Assembly: GCF_003286915.1 (NCBI RefSeq) | Contig: NZ_QMFY01000019.1 | Span: forward strand, 1 to 64,000 | DNA: 64,000 nt | Reading direction: 5' to 3' | Origin: Pseudochryseolinea flava | GTDB taxonomy: Bacteria; Bacteroidota; Bacteroidia; Cytophagales; Cyclobacteriaceae | Shown here: positions 8,837 through 17,504 of the stretch, one piece after another | Layout: every line of letters starts with the position of its first letter | Numbering within the stretch: position 1 is the stretch's first letter | Notes under the pieces: model-generated | What the model saw: only the letters and a program-made list of their open reading frames with translations | Databases searched by the model: none | Told to the model about the DNA's origin: nothing | Translations under genes and position numbers: made by a program

Positions 8837-11524
8837 CTACAAAGGCATAATCGATAGCGATTTTCCTTCAATCGCGAACACTTTTGGTTTGTCTGTTCTC
8901 GATGGACGCACAATAATCGATCGGCTCTCAATTGGAACATTGGTTAACAAATTTCCCTTCGTATCATAGACAAAAGAAAGGTCTTGCGTCTTGTCCGTTA
9001 AGGTGATGTATTCTTTACCTCCGCCAAATGTGTAGAGCTTAACGTCTACGGCGTTGTTGCCAATAAAATCGGCTGATAAAACTTCGTGAAGATTCTCATC
9101 AAGCACCGTGAGACGTCGAGAATCTTGACGGACGATAACATAATTGCGATCGTTTTTATCGCGAATAAGCTTGAACACTGCATCAGGTGAAGTCTTAATT
9201 AACGATTCACGACTCAAGATTTTTCCTTCTAGATTAAACTTGATGCGTAAACCGTCACGTGATACGACAACGAAGCTTGTTGTCGCGGTGGAATTTCCGG
9301 TTTCCAAATAATAGTCGCCACTGAATCGTGCATCGAGATTCAACGGGAAGTTTTTTAGTGTTTCACCCCGTCTATTCATTAACAGCGCAGTTCCATCTTC
9401 ACGAACGGCAATCAAATAATCTTTTCCGCGAATTCTGTGGTGGTGTGCTGCTGTCGATAATTTTCCACCGACCGCTTTAGGTTGCCAACCCTCCAGGTTT
9501 TCTCCCCCTTTATCATGCATCCATAATTTTCCGGATTTGCCTGAGATTAAAAACCTATATTTTTTACTGTGGTCATAATCGACAATACTTAAAAAATCCG
9601 GATCATTTTCTTTTATCGTGAGCGGGAATGGGCTTACATAATTCCCCAGCCTGTCAATCAGATGTAATTGGCCGGCTGTGGCAAAAAGAACTTGTAGTTT
9701 GCCGTTGTTGAAATAATCGATTTGTGAAATGTCACCTTGAATAGGCTTGTTTACGTCAACACTCCATAGAACTTTTCCATCATCGCCAACGAGGCTTACC
9801 GTATTGCTAGAATCTTGAATGAACACATCATCTTTCTTTGTGCTGTGATTTTGCACGACAAAAAATCTCGAGATACTCTCACTGAAGTTTGTGAGGTACT
9901 TGTTTGTTTTATTACGGTCTTTATTGTCTTTTTTATCATTCTTATCGTTTGTGACTGCTGCGCTTGCTGATTCATCAAAAGACCAAATCGCGTTTGTGTA
10001 GTAGCTATTGTTCAAGTGGCTTAGTTGTACAGCACCCATACCGAGTGCATCGAGCGACTCTTGATGTTCTTTTACAAACCGTGCCCACTTCGGATGAAGT
10101 GAGTGCGTTAAAATATTCCAAGCCATCGGCGTGTTCAAATACAAGCTGATGTTGGCTTCAAGTAAAGTAGATTCTAAGAATTTGTTTTGAGCCACCGATT
10201 TACCCCATGTATTTTCTTGGTCGATGTCATCAAGGAATTCTTTTAGCTCATCAAGATTTTGGGCCATCACAATGATATTGCCCGTGCGTGTGTAAAAACA
10301 GTTTGGGAAATCTGTGACCAATGGCCAAAGGATTTTCTCTGCAAAATTAACCACAGGTACTTCCCTGATTTCGTAGTCTGAATATGTTTCCGCAAAGATC
10401 GTATCGACACTCGTTTTTTCTGCGATCGTGTTAAGTGACTGTATCCATTGATCGCCGTTCGATGTTTCGAGCAAAAGAACCTTCGACAATGTTTCGTCTT
10501 TCGATTCAAGAAAACATACGCCAATCTCCTTTCCTATACTGCTGTAGAGGTTCTCTACTTTCACGCCAGTCATGTTATTCACATAGGCAATGGAATCTTT
10601 AAACTTTGGCTTTTTACGCGCCGCGAATTTCTGAAGTGCATCGCCGAATTTTGTACCATCACTGATACCATAACTCATGAACATCACCGACCTATTTGAC
10701 ACAACTGTCTTCAAATTGAAAGGAACCGGAACTTGATTGGTAAAGATGGACAACAGGAATCGTTGGTCAGCGCTATCCAAGCTGAGTCCGTTCAAGACAA
10801 GGCTTTCAGGTGTACTCTTGATGTCTAACAACGAAGATTGGCCAAGGTATTTGATAAGGTCCGGAGATTCTGTCGTAAACGAGCTTAGCCACTGTCCAAA
10901 TTTTTTGATGTTCACATAAAGATTGCCGGCATCCGATTTAACTGGCGCGAGTTGATAAGCAGCGGCAATATCGTTTTTGAATGGAGAGCCATCGTCCGCT
11001 GCATATGTTCTGATTACATCTTCAATTAAGAATGGCGTAAAACTTCCTACCCACACCTGATCTATCAATGACCATGAAAATATTTGTTTGTGAAGCGAAA
11101 GCTCATAGATCTTAATACCATTGAATTCGCGTTCGGATACTTTTAACTTACTCCAAGCTTCCGGAACAGCGGCTGATTTTCCTGCGGGTATGTAAAAAAT
11201 GAAATCAAAGTCGTCTTTACGAGTAGTGTGCGCAGAGATTAATTTTCCCGTACGATTCGCATTCAGAACGTCGAATATTGTAGACAATGAATCCGCTGGC
11301 TTCTCGTAAAAGGCAGCTTTGCGTAGTATCGACCACATCGAAGTTTGCTGGAGTTGTTCTACACACGATTTGCAGTCGTTAGTCTCATAGACAAACACAG
11401 ATGAAGCCGGAACAAGGTCCCACGGTGACATGGGGGCTCTTCTGATCAGGTACTCATAAAGGAAAAAGCTCCCAGCAGCGAGTGCTACCAGGCCTAAAGT
11501 AAGTAACAGGGGAAGTCTTTTCAC
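8837..11524 (-). CDS. Large membrane-anchored protein with C-terminal beta-propeller-like region
   Basis: An 895-aa protein I cannot assign firmly. An N-terminal membrane helix (LLLTLGLVALAAGSFFLYEYL) is followed by VPASSVFVYE, the type of opening seen in DUF3352-like proteins. About residues 30-530 form a mixed alpha/beta region. After a lysine- and asparagine-rich linker (NDKNDKKDNKDRNK, near 520) the rest is rich in short beta segments with repeated GxL/DxxG patterns, for example GKVLWSVDV and RGETLKNFPL, suggesting a PQQ or WD-like propeller. It is probably anchored in the inner membrane facing the periplasm. The start is a GTG at 11524. Function unknown. Confidence 0.75.
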   Translation of the reverse strand: MKRLPLLLTLGLVALAAGSFFLYEYLIRRAPMSPWDLVPASSVFVYETNDCKSCVEQLQQTSMWSILRKAAFYEKPADSLSTIFDVLNANRTGKLISAHTTRKDDFDFIFYIPAGKSAAVPEAWSKLKVSEREFNGIKIYELSLHKQIFSWSLIDQVWVGSFTPFLIEDVIRTYAADDGSPFKNDIAAAYQLAPVKSDAGNLYVNIKKFGQWLSSFTTESPDLIKYLGQSSLLDIKSTPESLVLNGLSLDSADQRFLLSIFTNQVPVPFNLKTVVSNRSVMFMSYGISDGTKFGDALQKFAARKKPKFKDSIAYVNNMTGVKVENLYSSIGKEIGVCFLESKDETLSKVLLLETSNGDQWIQSLNTIAEKTSVDTIFAETYSDYEIREVPVVNFAEKILWPLVTDFPNCFYTRTGNIIVMAQNLDELKEFLDDIDQENTWGKSVAQNKFLESTLLEANISLYLNTPMAWNILTHSLHPKWARFVKEHQESLDALGMGAVQLSHLNNSYYTNAIWSFDESASAAVTNDKNDKKDNKDRNKTNKYLTNFSESISRFFVVQNHSTKKDDVFIQDSSNTVSLVGDDGKVLWSVDVNKPIQGDISQIDYFNNGKLQVLFATAGQLHLIDRLGNYVSPFPLTIKENDPDFLSIVDYDHSKKYRFLISGKSGKLWMHDKGGENLEGWQPKAVGGKLSTAAHHHRIRGKDYLIAVREDGTALLMNRRGETLKNFPLNLDARFSGDYYLETGNSTATTSFVVVSRDGLRIKFNLEGKILSRESLIKTSPDAVFKLIRDKNDRNYVIVRQDSRRLTVLDENLHEVLSADFIGNNAVDVKLYTFGGGKEYITLTDKTQDLSFVYDTKGNLLTNVPIESRSIIVRPSRTDKPKVFAIEGKSLSIMPL

Positions 11525-11647
11525 GCTATTGGATTAATAGTATTCACCAAATAAAAGGTAAATATAATTTTGCTGGGGAAATATTCTTTCATCGACGGTT
11601 AAACCTTCTGTTCTGAAGCGAGTCAAAGGGACGTAAATGTTAGAAAC

Positions 11648-11980
11648 ATGAAAAATATTAGGGTGATAATGGCTATTGCCATGCTACTATGCACAATGAC
11701 GGTGTTGGCACAAAGTACCGAGACGCCGGTAATCGACCAAAGACAGAAAGTACAACGAGCACGAATCCGTAGCGGTGCTGCAAGTGGGGAGCTAACGCGT
11801 CGGGAAACCGTTAAAGCTAGAAGCGACCAGCGAAGAATTAGAAGGACGGAGCGCCGGGCTAAGGCCGACGGTGAAATGACAACCGAAGAACGTGCCCGCA
11901 TACAGCGCAAACAAAATAAAGCTAGCAGAAGCTTGCGCAGAAATAAGCAAGATGATCAGCAAAGACCGGGTACTAATTAG
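11648..11980 (+). CDS. Small basic secreted protein
   Basis: A 110-aa protein with a clear signal peptide (MAIAMLLCTMTVLAQ). The mature part is very rich in Arg, Lys and Gln and contains two related segments, RSGAASGELTRRETVKARSD and RRAKADGEMTTEERARIQRK. Both have the form G-E-[LM]-T-x-x-E followed by basic helices. It resembles small periplasmic proteins annotated as hypothetical in Bacteroidota and Proteobacteria. It may bind a polyanion, but nothing in the sequence fixes this. A strong terminator follows at 12004-12036. Confidence 0.75.
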   Translation: MKNIRVIMAIAMLLCTMTVLAQSTETPVIDQRQKVQRARIRSGAASGELTRRETVKARSDQRRIRRTERRAKADGEMTTEERARIQRKQNKASRSLRRNKQDDQQRPGTN

Positions 11981-12003
11981 TTAGCGATAGTTGGGGTTCG
12001 CTG

Positions 12004-12036
12004 GCCTTCCCGAATTTTCAGGAAGGCATTTTTTTT
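12004..12036 (+). terminator. Rho-independent terminator
   Basis: Seven-base stem GCCTTCC/GGAAGGC (12004-12010 with 12021-12027) with a 10-base loop, then A and eight T. It ends the transcript of the small basic secreted protein and lies directly against the stop of the convergent PLP gene at 12038. Confidence 0.85.
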
Positions 12037-12037
12037 A

Positions 12038-13183
12038 TCAGACTTTAGCAAGGGCCCGCTCTAGGTCAGCGATCAGGTCTTCACCATCTTCTACACCAAT
12101 ACTTAGACGGATTAGTGAATCCACCAAACCGCTCTTCAGACGTTCTTCTTTTGGAATACTGGCGTGCGTCATGGATGCTGGATGGTTTATCAGTGACTCA
12201 ACACCACCAAGCGATTCAGCCAGTGAAAACAATTCCATTGACTCCATCAACTTGATAGCTTGGTCAAGATTATCGCCTTTTAATGTGAACGATAACATCC
12301 CTCCAAAATCGCGCATCTGTTTCTTGGCGATAGCATGGTTGGGGTGATCTGAAAAACCAGGCCAATATACTTTTCCAATCTTCGGATGCTGCTTGAGATA
12401 CTCCGCTATTTTACGTCCGTTGAGGCAATGTCTTTCCATCCGCAAATGCAACGTCTTAATTCCCCTGAGCACAAGAAAGGAATCTTGTGGTCCAGGAACG
12501 GCGCCACAGGAATTATGAATGAATGCTAATTCTTGATAGAGCTTTTCATCATTGATTACCAATGCACCCATCACAACATCAGAATGACCGCCAAGATACT
12601 TTGTGACAGAATGCATTACGATGTCTGCTCCAAGGTCTAATGGATTTTGTAAATATGGTGAAGCGAAAGTGTTATCGACGGCCACCCAAGCCTTACATTG
12701 TTTTGCAAGGTCGACACAAGCCTTAATATCGACGATATTCATTAATGGATTCGTGGGTGTTTCAATCCAAAATAATTTTGTTTTATCGTTGATATATGAT
12801 TTTGCGTTGTTGACGTCTGTTAAATCAATGAAGTGGAATTTGATCCCGTACTTTTCGAAGACACGACGAAACATGCGATAAGAACCACCGTAAAGATCGT
12901 TGCTGGTAATCACTTCGTCACCGGGGTTGAGCAATTTTATGACGGCATCTGTTGCGCCCATCCCTGATGAAAAACATAATGCAAATTTTCCGTTTTCGAG
13001 GGCTGCGATACTTTTTTGTAAAGCGTTTCTTGTAGGATTTGCACCACGGGCGTAAGCATATCCCTTGTGTTTGGCTGGCGACTCTTGAACATACGTTGAA
13101 GTCTGATAAATGGGAGTCATGATCGCACCTGTCGATGGGTCCGGTTCAACACCGGCATGGACAGCCTTCGTTCCAAATTTCAT
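12038..13183 (-). CDS. Cystathionine gamma-synthase/lyase family PLP enzyme
   Basis: A 381-aa trans-sulfuration enzyme of the Cys/Met metabolism family. Seen are FGTKAVHAG at the N terminus, the Y/R phosphate-binding segment YARGANPTRNALQ, the FSSGMGATDAV loop, and the PLP lysine in HSVTKYLGGHSDVV. Family members include cystathionine gamma-synthase (metB), gamma-lyase and beta-lyase, and sequence inspection alone cannot separate them; the SMGVE-like C-terminal pattern (SLGGVESLINHPASMTH) is shared. A possible promoter lies just upstream: CAAATTAA at 13203-13210 and CAAA at 13229-13232 read on the minus strand as TTTG, 18 bases, TTAATTTG. Confidence 0.85.
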   Translation of the reverse strand: MKFGTKAVHAGVEPDPSTGAIMTPIYQTSTYVQESPAKHKGYAYARGANPTRNALQKSIAALENGKFALCFSSGMGATDAVIKLLNPGDEVITSNDLYGGSYRMFRRVFEKYGIKFHFIDLTDVNNAKSYINDKTKLFWIETPTNPLMNIVDIKACVDLAKQCKAWVAVDNTFASPYLQNPLDLGADIVMHSVTKYLGGHSDVVMGALVINDEKLYQELAFIHNSCGAVPGPQDSFLVLRGIKTLHLRMERHCLNGRKIAEYLKQHPKIGKVYWPGFSDHPNHAIAKKQMRDFGGMLSFTLKGDNLDQAIKLMESMELFSLAESLGGVESLINHPASMTHASIPKEERLKSGLVDSLIRLSIGVEDGEDLIADLERALAKV

Positions 13184-13202
13184 ATGTCGTGATTTAAGGG
13201 AG

Positions 13203-13240
13203 CAAATTAAAGTTTAAAGCAGAAAGCGCAAAGCTCCAAA
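13203..13240 (-). promoter_or_regulatory. Candidate promoter and AAAGCNN heptamer tract
   Basis: On the minus strand, TTTG, an 18-base spacer and TTAATTTG (one mismatch to TAnnTTTG) lie just upstream of the PLP enzyme gene. The same stretch contains AAAGC repeated at about 7-base steps (TTTAAAGCAGAAAGCGCAAA). This heptamer pattern recurs in longer form at 36733-36792 and next to the repeats at 37083 and 37293. Confidence 0.4.
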
Positions 13241-13295
13241 GCAATGCAAGAAGCAATAGAGGTGGTTAGCGTGTTAAGCTTGCGACTGAATCAAT

Positions 13296-13724
13296 TCAGC
13301 CTTTCGCGCGCCAGTAGTCGCGTATAGCATCCTTCCAACGTGAGCCGTTCTTGAGATAGAGAATAGTATTGATAAGTACTTTGTCTTCAGCTTGCGATAC
13401 ACCTTCTTCGCTATCGGCTGCTTGTAGAACAAGGTCGTAAACTTTTTTGCGGAAACTAGTGCCTTCTTTTTGCGCAAGCGTTTCGAGGTCTTCGAGGATT
13501 TTTTCGAGTGAGAGCTCTTGCGTTGGCTGCTTTGCTACTGATGCAGCGGCAGCTTCGGTAATTTCAGCAACAACTTCTTTCGGTTCAATCACCGGCTTTT
13601 CTTGCTCCGATGTCGGTTTCTGTTTTTCAACTTTTTCGCTGAGCGGCGTTGGCGGAACGATTGTTGCCGCTTGTTGCTTCAAGAATTCGTCGAGATCTTT
13701 TAAGGTGTTCTTCTTCTTACTCAT
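13296..13724 (-). CDS. ParA-associated hypothetical protein
   Basis: A 142-aa protein with a lysine-rich N terminus (MSKKKNTLKDLDEFLKQQ), a low-complexity Pro/Glu/Lys/Ala middle (residues about 22-75) and a compact helical C terminus (LEKILEDLETLAQKEGTSF to RWKDAIRDYWRAKG). Its ATG overlaps the last four bases of the parA-like gene (ATGA), indicating translational coupling. I do not recognise the family. The position suggests a partner or adaptor of the ParA ATPase: a flexible N terminus and a small folded C terminus would fit a protein that recruits or stimulates it, but that is inference. Confidence 0.75.
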   Translation of the reverse strand: MSKKKNTLKDLDEFLKQQAATIVPPTPLSEKVEKQKPTSEQEKPVIEPKEVVAEITEAAAASVAKQPTQELSLEKILEDLETLAQKEGTSFRKKVYDLVLQAADSEEGVSQAEDKVLINTILYLKNGSRWKDAIRDYWRAKG

Positions 13725-14341
13725 GCGAGGTATTGCAAAATAGCTTGTGCGATCGGCTGATATTCTTTCTCAGCTTCCAACGTACTGAAATTTACGAAAA
13801 GATTTTTTTGCGGAACGATCACTGGTAGAATAATCGCGTCGAGATTCTTCAAACTTTCGCGTACCGTATAAACATTGGTTTGACTGTGAATACGATTAGG
13901 AAGAACAATGATCTTCAGTTTTGGATTAAGGTCGCGGGCAGGAGCAAGATCCGTGACGGTTTGGTACGTTACCAACAGATCATTTTGCGTCAAGCTTGTG
14001 GGAACAACCACGGCGTCGCTCGCGAGACATAGTTTTTTTATTCCTTCATCTGTGGTTTTCCCGGCGCTATCAACGATGATGAAATCTATTTTTTTATTCT
14101 CTTTCAATTTGACCAATTCATCCGCTACGTCATGGTCTTTGGATCCTAGAATTTCAAAGCCAGTGACGTCTTTTGCTTTGAACTGCTCCATTTTTCGAAG
14201 CGTATGAAGAGTGTAGTTCTCATCCGTTTCCACAAGTAAAACACGCTTGCCCATGGTGGTCAATGTTGTTGCAAGGTTGATGGCGTTGGTTGTTTTTCCT
14301 GTACCACCTTTACGACTAATGAAGGAGATTATCTTCGACAT
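13721..14341 (-). CDS. ParA/MinD-family ATPase (orphan)
   Basis: A 206-aa deviant Walker A ATPase. The N terminus SFISRKGGTGKTTNAINLA has the signature lysine of KGGTGKT, and the switch II aspartate is in FIIVDSAGK. The short length and lack of an N-terminal helix-turn-helix match small chromosomal or plasmid type Ib ParA proteins that position cargo or plasmids. No parB gene or parS-like iterons are seen, and the only linked gene is the 142-aa partner. It may position a protein complex rather than DNA. The start ATG at 14341 is well placed. Confidence 0.85.
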   Translation of the reverse strand: MSKIISFISRKGGTGKTTNAINLATTLTTMGKRVLLVETDENYTLHTLRKMEQFKAKDVTGFEILGSKDHDVADELVKLKENKKIDFIIVDSAGKTTDEGIKKLCLASDAVVVPTSLTQNDLLVTYQTVTDLAPARDLNPKLKIIVLPNRIHSQTNVYTVRESLKNLDAIILPVIVPQKNLFVNFSTLEAEKEYQPIAQAILQYLA

Positions 14342-14423
14342 ATTCCTATAAAATTAAGAACAACCACCAGAAAATCAACTTAGATGGATGTTGTATCGAA
14401 TGTCTTTAATCACACGATAAATG

Positions 14424-14450
14424 AAAAAGGGGATTGTTAGTCCCCTTTTT
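14424..14450 (-). terminator. Rho-independent terminator, E2 gene
   Basis: Inverted repeat AAAAAGGGGA/TCCCCTTTTT (14424-14433 with 14441-14450), loop of seven bases. It lies directly after the E2 gene stop at 14453, so on the minus strand a GGGGA/TCCCC stem is followed by five T. It separates that transcript from the ParA operon. Confidence 0.75.
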
Positions 14451-14452
14451 TA

Positions 14453-15757
14453 TCAAATGCTTCTGTTGACATCAAATTTCTCAAGATAATCGGCTACACG
14501 CCTTACCAAACTTCCACCCAACGCGCCATCGACTACGCGGTGATCATAAGAATGGGAAAGAAACATTTTATGACGGATGGCAATGACATCACCATAAGGT
14601 GTTTCAAGCACAGACGGTTTTTTTTGAACCGCACCAAGGGCAAGGATACCTACTTGCGGCTGCATGATGATCGGCGTACCCATCACGTTGCCGAATGAGC
14701 CTACGTTTGAAACTGTAAAAGTTCCACCAGCCAAATCATCTGGTTTGAGTTTATTATCACGCGCGCGTTTGGCAAAATCATTTACAATCTTCGCCAGGCC
14801 AGCGATACTATATTGGTCAGCTTTCTTAATTACCGGTACGATCAAGTTCCCTGAAGGTAGCGCTACGGCCATACCAATGTTGATGTCCTTCTTCTTGATA
14901 ATCTTGTCGCCATCAACCTGAACGTTGATCATCGGAAAATCTTGGATAGCTCTTACAACAGCTTCAATAAAGATCGGTGTAAAGGTAAGCGCATCACCAT
15001 CGCGTTTCTGGAATTCATTTTTTACTCTGTTCCGCCAGAACACGATGTTGGTCACGTCGGCTTCAACGAAAGATGTGACGTGTGGAGAAATTCGTTTCGA
15101 ATCTACCATGCGCTCGGCGATCATTTTACGCATGCGATCCATCTCGATGATCTCATCGCCAGCGCTGATCGACACATTCACTTTCGGTGCTGCTGCGGAT
15201 GCAGAAGAAGTTGACGTAGTCGCCTGAGTTGTTTTGATCGCAACACCCAGCTTTCTATTCTGAACAAAATCAAGGATATCTTTTTTCGTAACGCGCCCTT
15301 CAGCTCCAGTACCGCCAATCGTCTCAAGTTCTGCAACGGAAATGTTTTCTTCCTTTGCGATGTTTTTTACTAAAGGCGAATAAAAACGGTTACTCGATTT
15401 ATAGTCTTCGGTGTTTGACGAACCATTCACGTGAGACAGGGCCAATTCTTGTTGAACCGGTTCTGTATTTTTTTGTGTAGTAGTGGCAGGCGTAGCAACA
15501 GGTTTGTTAACAGCGCCGTCGGTACTAATAATAGCAATCGGGCTACCTACTTTAATGACATCGCCCACTTTGGCGAGTACCTCTTTCAACACACCAGCAT
15601 GTGTTGACGGAACTTCGGTGTCGACCTTATCGGTGGCAACTTCCAGCACAGATTCATCTTGCTCGATCTTGTCGCCAGGCTTTTTGAGCCAGGAAAGGAT
15701 CGTAGCTTCCATTATACTTTCGCCCATCTTAGGCATGATGAGTTCTACGTCTGCCAT
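14453..15757 (-). CDS. 2-oxoacid dehydrogenase complex E2 (dihydrolipoyl acyltransferase)
   Basis: A 434-aa E2 subunit. Domain order: lipoyl domain (residues 1-78, lipoylated lysine in EVATDKVDTEVPS), a Thr/Gln/Pro linker, the peripheral E1/E3-binding domain (about 127-165, YSPLVKNIAKEENIS to GRVTKKDIL), a second linker, then the catalytic acyltransferase domain with the conserved SYDHRVVDGA histidine near the C terminus. The lipoyl domain and catalytic core look most like branched-chain or 2-oxoglutarate type E2. No E1 or E3 gene is adjacent, which is common for Bacteroidota branched-chain complexes. Ends with a terminator. Confidence 0.9.
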   Translation of the reverse strand: MADVELIMPKMGESIMEATILSWLKKPGDKIEQDESVLEVATDKVDTEVPSTHAGVLKEVLAKVGDVIKVGSPIAIISTDGAVNKPVATPATTTQKNTEPVQQELALSHVNGSSNTEDYKSSNRFYSPLVKNIAKEENISVAELETIGGTGAEGRVTKKDILDFVQNRKLGVAIKTTQATTSTSSASAAAPKVNVSISAGDEIIEMDRMRKMIAERMVDSKRISPHVTSFVEADVTNIVFWRNRVKNEFQKRDGDALTFTPIFIEAVVRAIQDFPMINVQVDGDKIIKKKDINIGMAVALPSGNLIVPVIKKADQYSIAGLAKIVNDFAKRARDNKLKPDDLAGGTFTVSNVGSFGNVMGTPIIMQPQVGILALGAVQKKPSVLETPYGDVIAIRHKMFLSHSYDHRVVDGALGGSLVRRVADYLEKFDVNRSI

Positions 15758-16028
15758 GATTTCAATCGTTTGTTTTAAAGCGTTGCCAAGTTAGTTAGTA
15801 TTTCGGGTTACTTCAAAATGAAAATCGGCAAGACCAATTCTATTTGGAAGAACCGCAAAATATCAGAATAAAAATTATGGAAAAACGTAACACATGAATC
15901 TAGCCTATAATAAATCGAATCAGTTGGTGGATAGACGCAACCACCCGCAAGTCATATTGGTTGACCGCCGAATTTCTCGGATGCAATACTGCATCCGAGC
16001 CGTTACCATCGCCCGGTATGTATGAGGC
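15758..16028. other. Intergenic with perfect 10-bp hairpin
   Basis: Between the E2 start and the next gene. The only clear structure is a perfect inverted repeat CTCGGATGCA/TGCATCCGAG at 15976-15985 and 15990-15999 with loop ATAC. It is not followed by a T run on either strand, so it is not a normal terminator. It may be a protein site or an RNA hairpin. No convincing gene is seen in this stretch. Confidence 0.5.
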
Positions 16029-16223
16029 TTGCTGAACCTTTCTTTTGGATACGCAGATGTTAAGTACGCTGCCAGAGATCGAAAGGTGCTAACGGTCAGA
16101 AAAACACGCGATGGTTGGATCATCCGCGATGTCGATGATCGTAAACTATATTTTACAACACAGTCGTGTGGTGTGATTAATCGGCTGGTAAATGTTGGCG
16201 CATTAAATTCAACGTGGCTATAG
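16029..16223 (+). CDS. Possible small protein, uncertain
   Basis: A 64-codon reading frame opening at TTG directly after an in-frame stop. The product would be basic and contains VRKTRDGWIIRDVDDRKLYF, which reads like a beta-hairpin domain. It overlaps the 3' end of cinA on the other strand by 47 bases. No ribosome binding site is clear and the family is not recognised. The coding character is plausible but unproven; it could equally be a non-coding stretch or a remnant of a longer gene. Confidence 0.25.
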   Translation: MLNLSFGYADVKYAARDRKVLTVRKTRDGWIIRDVDDRKLYFTTQSCGVINRLVNVGALNSTWL

Positions 16224-17427
16224 ATGCCAACCGAATGTTGATCATGCGGTCTTTTGACAGTTGAAGTTTACGCGCGACTGTTTGATGCTTATCTGAGTAC
16301 GCGATCCATACCGTACCTACAGGTTTCTCCGGGGTCGCGCCACCGGGCCCGGCAATTCCGCTCGTTGCTATACCAATGTCTGTTTTGAATTTTGCGCGAA
16401 CGAGGTTGGCCATTTCAATAATCGTAGGCTCGCTTACGGCACCATGCTTTTCAAGTGTTTCTGGTCTAACACCGAGTTGTCGCATTTTGATTTCGTAATC
16501 GTAGGGAATAATGCCGCCGAGATAATATGCAGAACTTCCAGGTACACTCGTAAACAAGTGTGAGAGATACCCACCCGTACAACTTTCGGCAACAGCAACG
16601 GTGAGTTTTTTTTCGGTGAGCTTCTGTCCCATCACAACCTCGAGTGGATTTTCATCATAGCCAAAGATGTAGTCACCAGCAAGTGGTTTAAGCTTTTCAA
16701 TTAAACTGTGTGTCTCTTCTAATAACGTCTGCCGATTTTCACCCAAAGCAGTAAGGCGTAACTTTACTTCACCGAGACTTGGCAGGTACGCGAGCTTAAT
16801 GTGTGAAGGAAGAGATTTTTCCCAGTCGGCAATTTTCTCGGCAAGGAAAGATTCACCAATTCCTACGGTCCTGATAAGTTGATGAAAGATCGCTGGCGTA
16901 TTAAATGTCTTTATCAATTTGGGGACGACGATGTCCGTCATCATTTTTTTCATTTCATGCGGCACACCAGGCATGGACACAAACACTTTTCCATTTCTGT
17001 TGAACCACATTCCCGGCGCCGTTCCCATGGCATTCGTGACTTTCTCGCAGCAAACTGGCAATGCGGCCTGTTGACGGTTTATCTCTGTAAGCTCCCGTCC
17101 GCGGCTCTTGAAAAATTCTGTAACCTCAACAAGCGCCTCTTCATGCATTTTGATCTCACAATCAAAGTACTTCGCGAGACAGGGCTTCGTAAGATCGTCG
17201 TTGGTTGGTCCAAGACCACCGGTTATGAGTATGATATCAGCTCTTTTTTCTGCTTCAGCAAGCGCCGTTAAGATTTCAGATTCAACATCGCCTACCGAGG
17301 TTTTGCGGATTACTTTAATACCAGCATTGCTTAAAGCCACGCTCATCCATTGTGAATTGGTATCCACGATTTGACCGAATAAGATCTCATCGCCGATGGT
17401 AAGTAGTTCTGCTACGACGTTCCTCAT
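16177..17427 (-). CDS. cinA: CinA-family nicotinamide-nucleotide amidohydrolase
   Basis: A 416-aa two-domain protein. The N-terminal half is the MoCF-biosynthesis-like domain (AELLTIGDEILFGQIVDTNS, ITGGLGPTNDD), associated with ADP-ribose pyrophosphatase activity in this family. The C-terminal half is the CinA amidohydrolase domain with AESCTGGYLSHLFTSVPGSS and ATSGIAGPGG, which deamidates NMN in pyridine nucleotide recycling. I chose ATG at 17427 (MRNVVAELLT); the frame extends 14 codons further upstream. It is divergent from the lipoprotein gene at 17505. Confidence 0.92.
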   Translation of the reverse strand: MRNVVAELLTIGDEILFGQIVDTNSQWMSVALSNAGIKVIRKTSVGDVESEILTALAEAEKRADIILITGGLGPTNDDLTKPCLAKYFDCEIKMHEEALVEVTEFFKSRGRELTEINRQQAALPVCCEKVTNAMGTAPGMWFNRNGKVFVSMPGVPHEMKKMMTDIVVPKLIKTFNTPAIFHQLIRTVGIGESFLAEKIADWEKSLPSHIKLAYLPSLGEVKLRLTALGENRQTLLEETHSLIEKLKPLAGDYIFGYDENPLEVVMGQKLTEKKLTVAVAESCTGGYLSHLFTSVPGSSAYYLGGIIPYDYEIKMRQLGVRPETLEKHGAVSEPTIIEMANLVRAKFKTDIGIATSGIAGPGGATPEKPVGTVWIAYSDKHQTVARKLQLSKDRMINIRLASIATLNLMRQHLPAD

Positions 17428-17504
17428 AAAAAGTATAAAAAATGTTTGATGCTTTCCAGCGTTTTGCAAAGGAAACAGGTCTTACCTTTAAAACAAATAC
17501 CCGT

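Noticed and set aside
15920-16123. Minus-strand reading frame of 67 codons
   Set aside because: It runs through the perfect hairpin, has no recognisable domain and overlaps the somewhat more plausible plus-strand frame.
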